64,000 nucleotides of DNA. It comes from CAIWHR01 sp963734575. GTDB taxonomy: Bacteria > Pseudomonadota > Gammaproteobacteria > Burkholderiales > Casimicrobiaceae. Below the pieces are notes generated by a model. That model saw nothing but the letters and a program-made list of their open reading frames with translations. It made no database searches and was not told where the DNA came from. This document shows, piece after piece, positions 1-9,083 of the stretch (position 1 is its first letter; each line of letters starts with the position of its first letter). The stretch spans positions 1 to 64,000 of the forward strand of contig CAVTHT010000005.1 in NCBI GenBank assembly GCA_963734575.1. Reading direction: 5' to 3'. Made by a program: the position numbers and the translations under genes.

Positions 1-60
1 GCTGCGCTCCGGCTGGTCGCTCGACTTCAGGCGCTCGGGGCGGCCCGTCGCGTCGTGCGG

Positions 61-673
61 TCACGCGCCACCCGTTCCCGCCTGCTCGTCGTCCAGGCGC
101 GACAGAGCGACGGAATGGCGTTGCGGCGATGTCGAGACCTCGTTCTTGCGATCGAGCGGCAGCTCCGCGGCGGTGAGGCCGCTGGCGTCGAGAAAGTACG
201 GGTCGTAGCCGAAGCCGCCGCTGCCGCGCGGCGTGTCGATGAAGGTGCCGTGCCAGCGGCCCTCGGCGATGATCGGCTCCGGATCGCGGGCGTGGCGGCT
301 CGTGAGCACCAGCACGCAGGCGTAATCGCCCGACGATCGCCGATGCCTGCCAGTGCCGCAGCCAGCTTCTCGTTGTTGCGCGCGTCGGACCGCGGGTCGC
401 CGGCGTAGCGCGCACTGTGCACACCCGGCGCGCCGGCGAGCGCCGCGACGCAGATGCCCGAATCGTCGGCGAGCGCCGGCAGGCCGGAATGGGCGCTCGC
501 ATGCCGCGCCTTGGCGAGCGCGTTGTCGACGAAGGTGGAAATGCGGGTCCTCGGCGTCGGCGATGCCGAGCTCGGCCTTCGCCACGGTCGAAACCGCGTG
601 GCGCGAGCAGGCGGCGGAATTCTTGGCGCAGCTTGCCTTCGTTGTTGGAAGCGAGCACGAGGCGCTTGATCAT
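61..673 (-). CDS. rdgB: RdgB/HAM1 non-canonical purine NTP pyrophosphatase (frameshifted)
   Basis: House-cleaning enzyme that hydrolyses XTP, dITP and ITP to monophosphates. The ATG at 673 opens with the family N-terminus (MIKRLVLASNNEGKL, nucleotide-binding SNNxGK). The centre (ADDSGICVAAL, GVHSARYAG) is in a second frame, and the C-terminal part (GSGGFGYDPYF, then DRKNEVS and the S-HR-like end) is in a third, ending at 61. The 613-bp span equals the usual length of about 200 aa, so nothing is missing except reading-frame continuity. At least two indels, near 540-590 and 310-330, are needed. They may be sequencing errors or true decay. Confidence 0.85.
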
Positions 674-684
674 GTGAGCGGGTG

Positions 685-831
685 TGGCGCGGCCGGCCTA
701 GTGGGCGAGTGCACCACGCTGCGCGGTGACGAGATCGGCGATGCCGCGCGTTGCGCGAGCGCGAGCAACGCATCGACTTCCGCGCGGCTGGAAGTGGAGC
801 CGAAACCGAGGGCAACCGTGGGTGGTGGATC
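685..831 (-). pseudogene. Possible CobE/CbiG-like N-terminal remnant
   Basis: The short stretch between rdgB and the slipin reads on the minus strand as TVALGFGSTS, then AEVDALLALAQ and, after one shift, GIADLVTAQRGALAH before a stop. This resembles the start of cobalamin-biosynthesis CobE/CbiG C-domain proteins (ALG-GCR pattern), but it is only about 45 aa and the typical Cys-Arg is absent. It could be a genuine fragment left by rearrangement, or chance coding in GC-rich DNA. Confidence 0.2.
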
Positions 832-1593
832 ATGATCTACGAGATCGTCGCGGCGGGCATCGTCGTCCTGCTGGGGTTCCTGCTGTTTTCCGCGGTGCGC
901 ATCCTGCGCGAGTACGAGCGCGGAGTGGTGTTCACGCTGGGCCGGTTCTGGCGCGTCAAGGGCCCGGGCCTCGTGCTGCTCGTGCCCGGCATCCAGCAGC
1001 TCGTCAAGGTCGACCTGCGCACGCTGGTGTTCGAAGTGCCGACCCAGGACGTGATCTCGCGCGACAACGTGTCGGTGAAGGTCAGCGCCGTGGTCTACCT
1101 GCGCGTCATGGATTCGGAGAAGGCGATCATCCAGGTGCAGAACTATCTCGACGCGACCAGCCAGCTCTCGCAGACGACGCTGCGCTCCGTGCTGGGCAAG
1201 CACGACCTCGACGACATGCTCGCCGGCCGTGAGAAGCTCAACATCGACATCCAGCAGGCGCTCGATGCGCAGACGAGCTCCTGGGGCGTGAAGGTGACCA
1301 ACGTCGAGATCAAGCAGGTCGACCTGACCGAATCGATGATCAGGGCGATCGCGCGGCAGGCCGAGGCCGAACGCGAGCGGCGCGCCAAGGTCATCCACGC
1401 CGAGGGCGAATTGCAGGCTTCGGAAAAGCTCTACCAGGCGGCGAAGATACTGGCGCAGGAACCGCAGGCGATCCAGCTCCGCTACCTCGAAACGCTCACC
1501 GTCATCGGCGCCGACAAGAACACGACGATCGTGTTCCCGCTGCCCATGGACGTGATCGCACCCTTCCTGCCGCGACCGGCAACCCCCAAGTAG
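832..1593 (+). CDS. SPFH/band-7 slipin-family membrane protein
   Basis: A 253-aa stomatin/slipin homologue. One N-terminal hydrophobic segment (about residues 3-23) anchors it in the inner membrane. The SPFH domain follows (YERGVVFTLGRF, then TQDVISRDNVSVKV and VYLRV) and ends in the helical AEAERERRAKVIHAEGE segment typical of slipins. Such proteins form oligomeric membrane microdomain scaffolds and usually pair with an NfeD membrane protease. No nfeD is present here; an unrelated ABC gene follows convergently. ATG 832 is chosen because the membrane segment begins directly after it; the in-frame upstream part shows no coding character. Confidence 0.85.
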   Translation: MIYEIVAAGIVVLLGFLLFSAVRILREYERGVVFTLGRFWRVKGPGLVLLVPGIQQLVKVDLRTLVFEVPTQDVISRDNVSVKVSAVVYLRVMDSEKAIIQVQNYLDATSQLSQTTLRSVLGKHDLDDMLAGREKLNIDIQQALDAQTSSWGVKVTNVEIKQVDLTESMIRAIARQAEAERERRAKVIHAEGELQASEKLYQAAKILAQEPQAIQLRYLETLTVIGADKNTTIVFPLPMDVIAPFLPRPATPK

Positions 1594-1611
1594 CGGCAGC
1601 AGCGCGCAGCG

Positions 1612-3516
1612 TCAGCGGTAGCCGGCGGCCTGCAATTCGAAGAGCTCGGCGTAGCGGCCACCCTGCGCGAGGAGCTCGTCGTGCGTGCCCATCGCCTCCA
1701 CGGCACCATCGGCGAGCACGACGATGCGGTCGGCCATGCGCACGCTGGAGAAGCGATGCGAGATGAGGACGGCGGTCCTGCCGTGGCTCAGCTCCTTGAA
1801 CCGCTGGAAGACTTCGAACTCGGAACGGGCATCGAGGGCGGCCGTGGGCTCGTCCAGGATCAGCAACTGCGCGTCGCGCATGTAGGCCCGCGCGATCGCG
1901 ATCTTCTGCCACTCGCCGCCCGAGAGATCGACGCCACTGCGAAAGCGGCGGCCGATCACCTGGTCGTAGCCTCCGGGTAGCTTGCGGATCACTTCGTCGG
2001 CCAGGCTGCGCTCGGCCGCCGCCACGATGCGCGCGCGGTCGTCGCGCGCGTCGATGCGTCCCACGGCGATGTTCTCCGCCGCGGTGAGGTGATAGCGCAC
2101 GAAGTCCTGGAAGATCACGCCGACGTTGGCGCGCAGCGCGAAGAGATCGTATTCGCGCAGGTCGTGGCCATCGAGCAGGATGCGACCCTCGTCGGGATCG
2201 TAGAGCCGAGCGAGCAGCTTCACGAGGGTGGTCTTGCCGGCGCCGTTCTCGCCGACCAGGGCCAGCACCTCGCCGGCCCGCAGCGTGAACGTGAGGTGAC
2301 GCACGGCCCATCGTTCCGCGCCCGGATAGCGAAAGCCGACGTCTTCGAACGTGAAGCCGCGGACGATCGGCATCGGTACCGGCAGCGCGTTCGGCGGCGA
2401 GACGATCTCCGGCTGGATTTCGAAGAACGAGAAGAGATCGTCGAGGTAGAGCGCCTGGCCGGCAACCTGCGAGAAGCCCATCAGCAGGTTCTCCAGCAGC
2501 GTGCGCAGACGGCGGAACGAACCGGCGAGAAAGGTGAGATCGCCGATCGAGAACTCGCCATGCAGGGTGCGCCAGACGATGTAGGCGTACGCGACGTAGT
2601 AGGCGACGGTGCCGATCGCCGTCAGCACGCTGCCCCACCCGGCGCGGCGCAGCGCGATGGCGCGGTTGGCGGCGAAGAAGCGCGCCGACAGCGTGCGATA
2701 GCGGTCGATGAGGAAACCGTTGAGGCCGAAGATCTTCACTTCCTTGGCGGTCTCGACGCTCGCCGCGGTCTGGCGCACGTAGTCGAGCTCGCGCCGCTCC
2801 GGCGTGCGCGCGTAGTTGAGCGAGTAGCTCTGCGCGTTGAAGTGCGCCTCGCCGATGAACGCCGGCACCAGGGCGACCGCGAGCAGCGCGATCAGCCACG
2901 GCGCATAGACCACGAGGCCGGCGCCGAAGCTTACGATCGTGACGATGTCCTGCGCCTGGCCGAAAAGCTGTCCCATCAGGCTCATGCGGCCCGCGGCCTG
3001 CCGACGCGCGCGCTCCAGGCGGTCCTGCAGTTCGCTGTCCTCGAAGTCCTCGAGGTCCAGCGTGGCGGCGTGCTGCATCAGCCGCAGGCTCGTCGCATTG
3101 CTGAACCGCTCCGAGAGCAGTGAATCGATGAACGACACGGACCGGCCGAGCACGTCGGAGAGCACGGCGAGGAGGAACTCGATCGCGAGCAGCCACACGA
3201 TGCGGTCGAGGAGTCCGCTGCCGAGCCATTCGCCGAGCGCGCCCGCCGGATGCGGCGCCTGCATGAGGCGCACGACCTCGTCGATGATGAGCTTGCCGAC
3301 GTACAGCGTGGCGACGGGCAGCAGCGCACGCACGAGGCGCAGCAGGCCCTGCGCGAGGGTCAGGGTCGGGCTCGTCTGCCAGACCGCCTGCAGGAAAGGC
3401 GGCAGGTTGCGCATCGCACCGAGGCGCTCGCGCAGCGATGCCGGGCCCGGACCGAGCGTGGGTCCCGCGGCGGCGGTGCCGGAGGAGCGCCCCCCGGAGC
3501 TGTATTGGCGTGGCAT
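1612..3516 (-). CDS. ABC transporter, fused permease and ATPase (exporter half-transporter)
   Basis: A 634-aa type IV ABC exporter subunit. The N-terminal half holds a six-helix ABC_membrane-type domain (for example VWLLAIEFLLAVLSDVLG and APWLIALLAVALVPAFIG). The C-terminal nucleotide-binding domain has Walker A GENGAGKTT, the Q-loop at VIFQDFVRY, signature LSGGEW, Walker B LLILDEP and the switch His in LISHRF. It probably acts as a homodimer; lipid, peptide and drug export are all possible and the substrate cannot be read. The open frame runs far upstream into the neighbouring gene, but ATG 3516 gives a normal family length and clears the divergent gene at 3689. Confidence 0.85.
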   Translation of the reverse strand: MPRQYSSGGRSSGTAAAGPTLGPGPASLRERLGAMRNLPPFLQAVWQTSPTLTLAQGLLRLVRALLPVATLYVGKLIIDEVVRLMQAPHPAGALGEWLGSGLLDRIVWLLAIEFLLAVLSDVLGRSVSFIDSLLSERFSNATSLRLMQHAATLDLEDFEDSELQDRLERARRQAAGRMSLMGQLFGQAQDIVTIVSFGAGLVVYAPWLIALLAVALVPAFIGEAHFNAQSYSLNYARTPERRELDYVRQTAASVETAKEVKIFGLNGFLIDRYRTLSARFFAANRAIALRRAGWGSVLTAIGTVAYYVAYAYIVWRTLHGEFSIGDLTFLAGSFRRLRTLLENLLMGFSQVAGQALYLDDLFSFFEIQPEIVSPPNALPVPMPIVRGFTFEDVGFRYPGAERWAVRHLTFTLRAGEVLALVGENGAGKTTLVKLLARLYDPDEGRILLDGHDLREYDLFALRANVGVIFQDFVRYHLTAAENIAVGRIDARDDRARIVAAAERSLADEVIRKLPGGYDQVIGRRFRSGVDLSGGEWQKIAIARAYMRDAQLLILDEPTAALDARSEFEVFQRFKELSHGRTAVLISHRFSSVRMADRIVVLADGAVEAMGTHDELLAQGGRYAELFELQAAGYR

Positions 3517-3688
3517 GAGAGGACGTGCTGTGGCGAGCGCAAACGCTCGGCCCGCGCAGTCTATCCGGTGCCGCGGGGCGCACACGGACGCGCAGAACTG
3601 CGCGACACTCGGGACCCGCACATTGCGAGGCGCACCGGGGCGGGTGCCGGTACCATCGCACGACCTGCACGAGCCAAGGAATAGCTCC

Positions 3689-4759
3689 ATGAAGATCGCC
3701 AGCATCCGCACGACACCGGTGCTCGCCCCGCTGCCACGGCCGCTGCGCACCGCGTCAGGGACCATCGATCGGTTTCCGCTGGTCCTCATCGACGTGGTCA
3801 CCGACGACGGCACCGAGGGCCGCGCGTACGCGCAGGTGTACCTCCCGGAGCTCCTGCCCGCGCTCGATCGCACCGTGGCGGGTCTCGCCGAAATGATCCT
3901 CGGGATGCCCCTCGCACCGCGTGACGTGCATGGCTTCCTGCTGCGTCGCCTCCGTCTCCTCGGTGTCAGGAACCTCACCGGCATTGCGCTCGGCGGACTC
4001 GACATGGCGCTGTGGGATGCGTGGGCGCGCGCTCGCGGCGAGCCGCTCGCGCGAGCGCTGGGCGCGGAGCTGCGGCCGCTGCGGGCGTACAACAGCGTGG
4101 GCCTGTACGACGCGCGTTCCGTGGCCGCGATCGCCGAGGAGACCCGTGCCGGCGGCTATGCCGGACTCAAGATCAAGGCCGGATTTCCCACGCTTGCGGA
4201 GGACCTCGCGGCCGTGCGCGCAGCGCGCGAGGCACTGGGCGACGATATCGCGCTGATGATCGACTACAACCAGTCGCTCTCCGTGGCCGAAGCCCTCGTG
4301 CGCTGCCGTGCGCTGGATGGCGAAGGCCTCGAATGGATCGAGGAGCCGGTGCGCGCGGACGACCTCGACGGTTGCGCGCGCATCGCCGCGGCGGTGACGA
4401 CGCCGATCCAGATCGGCGAGAACTTCAACGGACCCGCGGAAATGCACGCGGCCATCGCCGCCAGGGCGTGCGATCTCGTCATGCCCGATCCGCAGTTCAT
4501 CCACGGCGTCACGGGGTGGCTCGAGGCGGCGGCGCTCGCGCACGCGGCAGGCCTGCCGATGTCGTCGCACACGTTCGTCGAAGCGAGCACGCAGCTCATG
4601 TGCGCGACGCCGACCGCGCACTGGATCGAGGTGCTGGATGCGGCGGGCGGCCTGCGCCGCGCACCGCTGCAGTTGCGCGACGGGATGATCACGCCGTGGG
4701 ATGCGCCGGGCATCGGGCTCGAATGGGACCCCGAGGCGGTCGCGCGGCACCGCGCGTGA
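3689..4759 (+). CDS. Enolase-superfamily (mandelate racemase/muconate lactonizing type) enzyme
   Basis: A 356-aa TIM-barrel enzyme that would abstract a proton alpha to a carboxylate and stabilise a Mg-bound enolate. Visible family residues are the KxK base (GLKIKAG), the three metal ligands (MIDYNQ Asp, WIEEP Glu, GENF Glu) and a late His in SSHTF. The KxK plus His arrangement fits the mandelate racemase subgroup, but the substrate (acid sugar dehydration or racemisation) cannot be assigned. ATG 3689 follows AAGGA at about 8 bp. It is divergent from the ABC exporter and appears monocistronic. Confidence 0.85.
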   Translation: MKIASIRTTPVLAPLPRPLRTASGTIDRFPLVLIDVVTDDGTEGRAYAQVYLPELLPALDRTVAGLAEMILGMPLAPRDVHGFLLRRLRLLGVRNLTGIALGGLDMALWDAWARARGEPLARALGAELRPLRAYNSVGLYDARSVAAIAEETRAGGYAGLKIKAGFPTLAEDLAAVRAAREALGDDIALMIDYNQSLSVAEALVRCRALDGEGLEWIEEPVRADDLDGCARIAAAVTTPIQIGENFNGPAEMHAAIAARACDLVMPDPQFIHGVTGWLEAAALAHAAGLPMSSHTFVEASTQLMCATPTAHWIEVLDAAGGLRRAPLQLRDGMITPWDAPGIGLEWDPEAVARHRA

Positions 4760-4842
4760 CGTCGCGCCAGCGACGTGACGACGGCCTTCAGCTACGCGTT
4801 GCGGAGCAGTGTTGAGACGACGTCCTGGTGGCGATCGCCACC

Positions 4843-5529
4843 TCAGCGCTTGCCGGGAAGCTTCGTCGCGGCGCGCAGGGCCTCGTCCCACATCCGTTTG
4901 GGAACGTGGCCGAGCAGGCGCTCGATGACGATGTCCGCAACCTCCGCATTGATCTCGTGCCCGACGAACGGGAGCACGTCCGCCGTGACGTCGCCGCCCA
5001 GGTCGCGCAGGCGGTGCGCGGCCTCGATGGCGTAGCGGTAGGGGATCACCGGATCCTCCTTGCCGTGCACGAGATGGATCGTCGTATGCGCAGGCGCCGC
5101 ATCTGGAAGCTGTGCGTAGCGGCCGGCGATCGCGACGATGCGCGCCGCCGGCGACGGCTCGACGACGCTCGCTTCTAGACTCATGATGGCGCCCTGCGAG
5201 AACCCGACGAGCGCCGTCACCGTGGGCGTGACGTCCACCTCGTCCTGCCAGGCGCGAACCTCCGCGCGGAACTGCGGCATGACCTCTGCGACCCGCTCGA
5301 TGCGGTTGGTCTCGGTGATCCCGGCGACGGAAAACCATTCGCGTCCGCCCGCATTCCCGGATGGATAGGGTGCGGCAACGCTCACCACCGTGCTGCGCGG
5401 GAAAGTGGTCGCGAGCCGCGCACCGAGGGGCACCAGGCCTTCGGGCGTTGCGCCCATGCCATGGAACAGGAGGATCAGCTGCTCGGGCCGACCGGACGCG
5501 CGCTGCACGACGACGGAATCAGGATTCAT
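4843..5529 (-). CDS. ypfH: Phospholipase/carboxylesterase-family serine hydrolase, YpfH-like
   Basis: A small cytosolic alpha/beta hydrolase of 228 aa. It has the HGMGA oxyanion region, the nucleophile elbow GFSQG, the acid in HGKEDPVIP and the catalytic His in VGHEIN, an arrangement matching YpfH and related esterases. Its substrate is unknown. A GTG directly precedes ATG 5529, and GGAG lies 9 bp upstream of the ATG. It is followed upstream, on the same strand, by the molybdate/tungstate-type regulator, with only 27 bp between them, so the two may be co-transcribed. Confidence 0.8.
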   Translation of the reverse strand: MNPDSVVVQRASGRPEQLILLFHGMGATPEGLVPLGARLATTFPRSTVVSVAAPYPSGNAGGREWFSVAGITETNRIERVAEVMPQFRAEVRAWQDEVDVTPTVTALVGFSQGAIMSLEASVVEPSPAARIVAIAGRYAQLPDAAPAHTTIHLVHGKEDPVIPYRYAIEAAHRLRDLGGDVTADVLPFVGHEINAEVADIVIERLLGHVPKRMWDEALRAATKLPGKR

Positions 5530-5556
5530 CACGGGAATCTCCTTGGGTGACGCGTG

Positions 5557-6633
5557 TCAGTCCTGCGTCGGGCTGAGGATGGCGTCGACGCCGGCGATGG
5601 CCCCGGCGTCCTCGATGCGGTAGCCCGCAAAGCGCCGCGCGATGCGCGCGAGCAGCGGGCTGCGCAGCACCTCGAGCAGTCGGGCTACCGCGGCCGTCCG
5701 CACGGCGTTCGCACGCACCGCGAGGTAGTAGCGCTCGCGCAGCAACGGCACGAAGGCGAGCCGGTGCTCCGCGGCGGCCGCGCGCAGACCGAAGCCGACG
5801 TCCGCTCCGCCGGAGGCCACGGTCGCCGCAACCGCACGATGCGTGAACTCCTCGTTGCCATAGCCGTCGATGCTCGCACGGTCGAGCTTCGCGCTGCGCA
5901 GCATCTGGTCGATGAGCAATCGGGTGCCCGATCCCGGTTGCCGGTTGATGAATCGCAGCCGCTCCCGCGCGACGTCGGAGAAGCTCTTCACTTTGCGCGC
6001 ATTGCCCGGTGCGAGCATCAGACCCTGCTCGCGGTCGACCAGACGTATCACGCGGTCGCGTCGGGACTGCAACGCCTGCAGCATTGCCGTCCGATCCCAC
6101 CGCAGGCGCTCCCCGATCGGCACGTGAAATCCTGCCATGTCGGCGCGACCCTCGTCGAATGCGCGGAGCGCGGGCAGGCTGCCCATGAACGACAGGTCGA
6201 GCGTGAGGCGGTGCCGTGCGGACAATTCGCCTGCGAGCGCCGCGAGGACGAGGTCATGACTGGCGGCGACACGCAGCGTTCTCGCCGTCGCTGACATCGG
6301 CCTGCGTGCCTCCATGCCGACGTCGACGGCGAGCGTCGGCAGCACGCGCGCAAGCCTCCGCGTCGCCGCCTCGGTTGCGCCGACCAGCCGTTCGCCGGCA
6401 GGGCTCAGGCGCGCACCACGGCCGCGCTCGAGCAGCACCAGCGGTTCCCCGAGCCTGCGCTCGTAATCGCGCAGCAATCCCCACGCTGCGCGATACGAGA
6501 TGCCGCGCTGGGCCACGGCGGCCGCAAGGGACGCCGAATCCGCCACGGCCCGCAGGAGTGGCATGAGGCGGGCGTCCACGGTTCCGCCGGGATCGCCATC
6601 GAGTTCCCAGACCACTGCCGGGACCATGCGCAT
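5557..6633 (-). CDS. ModE/TupR-type regulator with substrate-binding-like effector domain
   Basis: A 358-aa regulator. The N-terminal winged helix is ModE-like (SLAAAVAQRGISYRAAWGLLRDYE, residues about 33-60, then GRGARLSPAGE). A C-terminal periplasmic-binding-protein-like domain follows (LRVAASHDLVL at about 120; RFINRQPGSGTR at about 235; EEFTHRAVAATVASG). This family senses molybdate or tungstate. It is divergent from tupBCA, which argues that it controls tungstate uptake. ATG 6633 has GGAG 9 bp upstream, and that ribosome-binding region lies inside a TATGC-N8-GCATA site, which suggests autoregulation. Confidence 0.8.
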   Translation of the reverse strand: MRMVPAVVWELDGDPGGTVDARLMPLLRAVADSASLAAAVAQRGISYRAAWGLLRDYERRLGEPLVLLERGRGARLSPAGERLVGATEAATRRLARVLPTLAVDVGMEARRPMSATARTLRVAASHDLVLAALAGELSARHRLTLDLSFMGSLPALRAFDEGRADMAGFHVPIGERLRWDRTAMLQALQSRRDRVIRLVDREQGLMLAPGNARKVKSFSDVARERLRFINRQPGSGTRLLIDQMLRSAKLDRASIDGYGNEEFTHRAVAATVASGGADVGFGLRAAAAEHRLAFVPLLRERYYLAVRANAVRTAAVARLLEVLRSPLLARIARRFAGYRIEDAGAIAGVDAILSPTQD

Positions 6634-6651
6634 TATGCAAATCTCCGCATA
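6634..6651. promoter_or_regulatory. Second TATGC-N8-GCATA operator-like site
   Basis: TATGCAAATCTCCGCATA has the same outer half-sites and the same 18-bp length as the perfect palindrome at 6711. It directly abuts the regulator start codon and covers its Shine-Dalgarno sequence. This suggests negative autoregulation by the tungstate regulator. Confidence 0.5.
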
Positions 6652-6709
6652 TTTATAGCCAGGCCGGCTTCGGCTATGATCGCTCACCGCACACCACGGC
6701 GCGGCTCTT

Positions 6710-6729
6710 ATATGCAATGCATTGCATAT
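6710..6729. promoter_or_regulatory. Perfect palindromic operator of the tungstate (tup) module
   Basis: ATATGCAATGCATTGCATAT reads identically on both strands. It lies in the divergent gap between the regulator and tupB, about 32 bp before the likely GTG start of tupB. Its position and symmetry fit a dimeric ModE/TupR-type repressor site. Confidence 0.65.
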
Positions 6730-6760
6730 TACGCCTCGCTCCACCCAGCCGCCAACCACC

Positions 6761-7465
6761 GTGAATTCGATTGCCGAAGCCGCGGCGCAAGCCGTGGACC
6801 TGGTCCTGTCGGGTGACCCCAATCTCGTCGGGATCGTGCTGCTGAGCCTGGGGGTCAGCCTCACATCGGTCACCGTCGCGTGCCTCGTCGGTCTGCCGCT
6901 GGGCGCCGCAATCGCGGTGAATGAATTCCCCGGCAAGCGCACCGCGATCGTTCTCCTCAATGGACTGATGGGGCTGCCCCCCGTGGTGGTCGGGCTCTTC
7001 GTGTACCTGATGCTGTCGCGGGCGGGTCCGCTCGGCGCCTTCGGCATCCTGTTCACGCCGACGGCCATGGTGATCGCGCAGACGATCCTCATCGCCCCGC
7101 TGATGGCCGCACTGTCGCGCCAGGTCGTCGCCGATGCCTGGCTCGAATACCGGGAGCAGCTGCGCTCGCTCGGAGAGACGAGGCTCGGCGCCGCCGCGAC
7201 ACTGCTCTGGGACCTGCGCTTCACGCTCGTCACGATCGTGATGGCGGGTTTCGGCCGCGCGGCGTCCGAGGTCGGCGCAGTCATCATCGTCGGGGGCAAC
7301 ATCGCCGGCGTCACGCGCGTGATGACCACCACCATTGCACTCGAAACCAGCAAGGGCGACCTGCCGCTGGCGCTCGGCCTCGGCTTCATCCTGCTCTTCA
7401 TCGTGGTCGCGCTCAACGCGGGCGCCCATGTCGTCAAGGAGACGGCGCAGCGCCGCTTCGGGTGA
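6761..7465 (+). CDS. tupB: Tungstate ABC transporter permease TupB
   Basis: A 234-aa inner-membrane permease with five or six hydrophobic helices (VGIVLLSLGVSLTSVTVACLVGLPLG, MGLPPVVVGLFVYLML, LGLGFILLFIVVALNAG) and a cytoplasmic EYREQLRSLGET coupling loop, as in TupB. GTG 6761 is preferred. An upstream in-frame TTG at 6722 would start inside the operator palindrome. No clear ribosome-binding site is visible. It is followed after 7 bp by tupC. Confidence 0.85.
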   Translation: MNSIAEAAAQAVDLVLSGDPNLVGIVLLSLGVSLTSVTVACLVGLPLGAAIAVNEFPGKRTAIVLLNGLMGLPPVVVGLFVYLMLSRAGPLGAFGILFTPTAMVIAQTILIAPLMAALSRQVVADAWLEYREQLRSLGETRLGAAATLLWDLRFTLVTIVMAGFGRAASEVGAVIIVGGNIAGVTRVMTTTIALETSKGDLPLALGLGFILLFIVVALNAGAHVVKETAQRRFG

Positions 7466-7472
7466 GCGATTC

Positions 7473-8204
7473 ATGGAGATGCGTGCTCCGCTGTCGTTGC
7501 TGCCGCTGCGTCTCAACGACGTGGTGTTCGCGGTTGGCGGTCGGCGGATCGTCGATGGCATCTCGCTCACCCTCGAAGCCGGGATTCGGACCGTGATCGT
7601 GGGCCCCAACGGCGCCGGCAAGAGCGTGCTGCTGCGGGTCTGTCATGGGCTGCTGCAGCCGACGAGCGGGAGCGTCACCTGGAATGCGCCGGAGATCGCC
7701 GGCGGGCCGCGCCGGCAAGCGATGGTCTTCCAGCGTCCGGTGCTGCTGCGCCGTTCGGCGCTCGCCAACGTCACGTACGCACTGCAGCTCGCCGGCCTGC
7801 CGACGCGCCATCGCGAGACGCGCGCGATGGATGCCCTGCGCAGGGTAGGGCTCGCGGGATTCGCCCATCATTCCGCGCGCACGCTGTCCGGCGGCGAGCA
7901 GCAGCGGCTGGCGCTCGCGCGCGTGTGGGCGCTGCGACCGGAAGTGCTGTTCCTGGACGAGCCCACCGCGAGCCTCGACCCGGGCGCCACCGGCGAGATC
8001 GAGAACATCATCGCCGCGCTCCATGCCGCCGGCACGAAGATCGTGCTGGTGACGCACAACCTGGGGCAGGCGCGACGCCTCGGGGACGAAATACTTTTCC
8101 TGCATCACGGCCGGCTGGTGGAGCGCGCACCTGCCGAAGCATTCCTCAAATGCCCTGCCACCGCCGAAGCAGCGCAATTCCTGGAAGGAGAACTGCCATG
8201 GTGA
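7473..8204 (+). CDS. tupC: Tungstate ABC transporter ATP-binding protein TupC
   Basis: A 243-aa ABC ATPase with Walker A GPNGAGKS, Q-loop MVFQRPVLL, signature LSGGEQQR, Walker B VLFLDEP and switch His in VTHNL. It energises the TupB permease. Its 3' end overlaps the tupA start by 7 bp, consistent with translational coupling in tupBCA. Confidence 0.85.
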   Translation: MEMRAPLSLLPLRLNDVVFAVGGRRIVDGISLTLEAGIRTVIVGPNGAGKSVLLRVCHGLLQPTSGSVTWNAPEIAGGPRRQAMVFQRPVLLRRSALANVTYALQLAGLPTRHRETRAMDALRRVGLAGFAHHSARTLSGGEQQRLALARVWALRPEVLFLDEPTASLDPGATGEIENIIAALHAAGTKIVLVTHNLGQARRLGDEILFLHHGRLVERAPAEAFLKCPATAEAAQFLEGELPW

Positions 8205-9027
8205 TCACCCGTCGTGCTGTCCTCGCGCTGGCGCTCGCGCTCGTCGCGACCGGCATCCATGCGCAGCAGCGCTACATCACCGTCGCGTCGACGACCTCGA
8301 CCGAGCAGTCGGGGCTGTTCGGCCACCTCCTGCCGATCTTCGAGAAGAAGACCGGCATCCAGGTGCGCGTCGTGGCGCTCGGCACCGGGCAGGCGCTCGA
8401 TCTCGCGCGGCGCGGCGACGCCGACGTGGTGTTCGTGCATGCACGGTCCGCCGAGGAGAAGTTCCTGGCCGAAGGCCACGGCGTGAAGCGCTATCCGGTG
8501 ATGTACAACGATTTCGTGCTGATCGGGCCGAAGAGCGATCCCGCGAAGATCGGCGGCGAGCAAGGACATCGTCCTCGCACTGAAGAAGATCCAGTCGAGC
8601 CAGGCGCCGTTCGTCTCCCGCGGCGACAGGAGCGGCACGCACATCGCCGAGCTCAATCTGTGGAAGACGGCGGGCGTCGATATCGAGACGAGCAAGGGCG
8701 CGTGGTATCGCGATACCGGCCAGGGCATGGGCCCCGCGCTGAACACGGCGGCATCGATGAATGCGTATCTGCTCGCCGACCGCGGCACCTGGCTCGCGTT
8801 CCGGAATCGCGGCGAGCTCGCGGTGCTCGTGGAAGGGGACAAGCGTCTCTTCAACCAGTACGGCGTGATGCTGGTGAATCCGGAAAAGCACCCGAGCGTG
8901 AAGAAGGAGCTCGGCCAGGCGTTCATCGACTGGGTCGATCTCGCCGGAAGGCCAGAAGGCGATCGCCGGTTACAGGATCAATGGCGAGCAGCTCTTCTAT
9001 CCCAACGCGGACCAATCCGACGCGTAA
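8198..9027 (+). CDS. tupA: Tungstate-binding periplasmic protein TupA (frameshifted)
   Basis: Substrate-binding protein with a cleaved signal peptide (MVITRRAVLALALALVATG, ending HAQQ). The mature start has the TTTSTEQSGL-like oxyanion motif (VASTTSTEQSG), followed by GTGQALDLARRGDADVVFVHA, then FVSRGDRSGTH in a second frame. QKAIAGYRINGEQLFYPN restores the first frame near the end. Shifts are needed near 8560 and 8950. The total length of about 276 aa is normal. ATG 8198 has GGAG just upstream. Gene order B-C-A differs from the commoner A-B-C. Confidence 0.8.
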
Positions 9028-9083
9028 GTAGCGCAGCGCGCGCCGGGCATCGCGCTGCGTGCCTGCGGCAGGATGCCCCGTTC

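Noticed and set aside
3517..4092. N-terminal extension of the ABC exporter frame to 826 aa
   Set aside because: The extension runs antisense through the start of the enolase-superfamily gene and shows no domain; the ATG at 3516 gives normal length.
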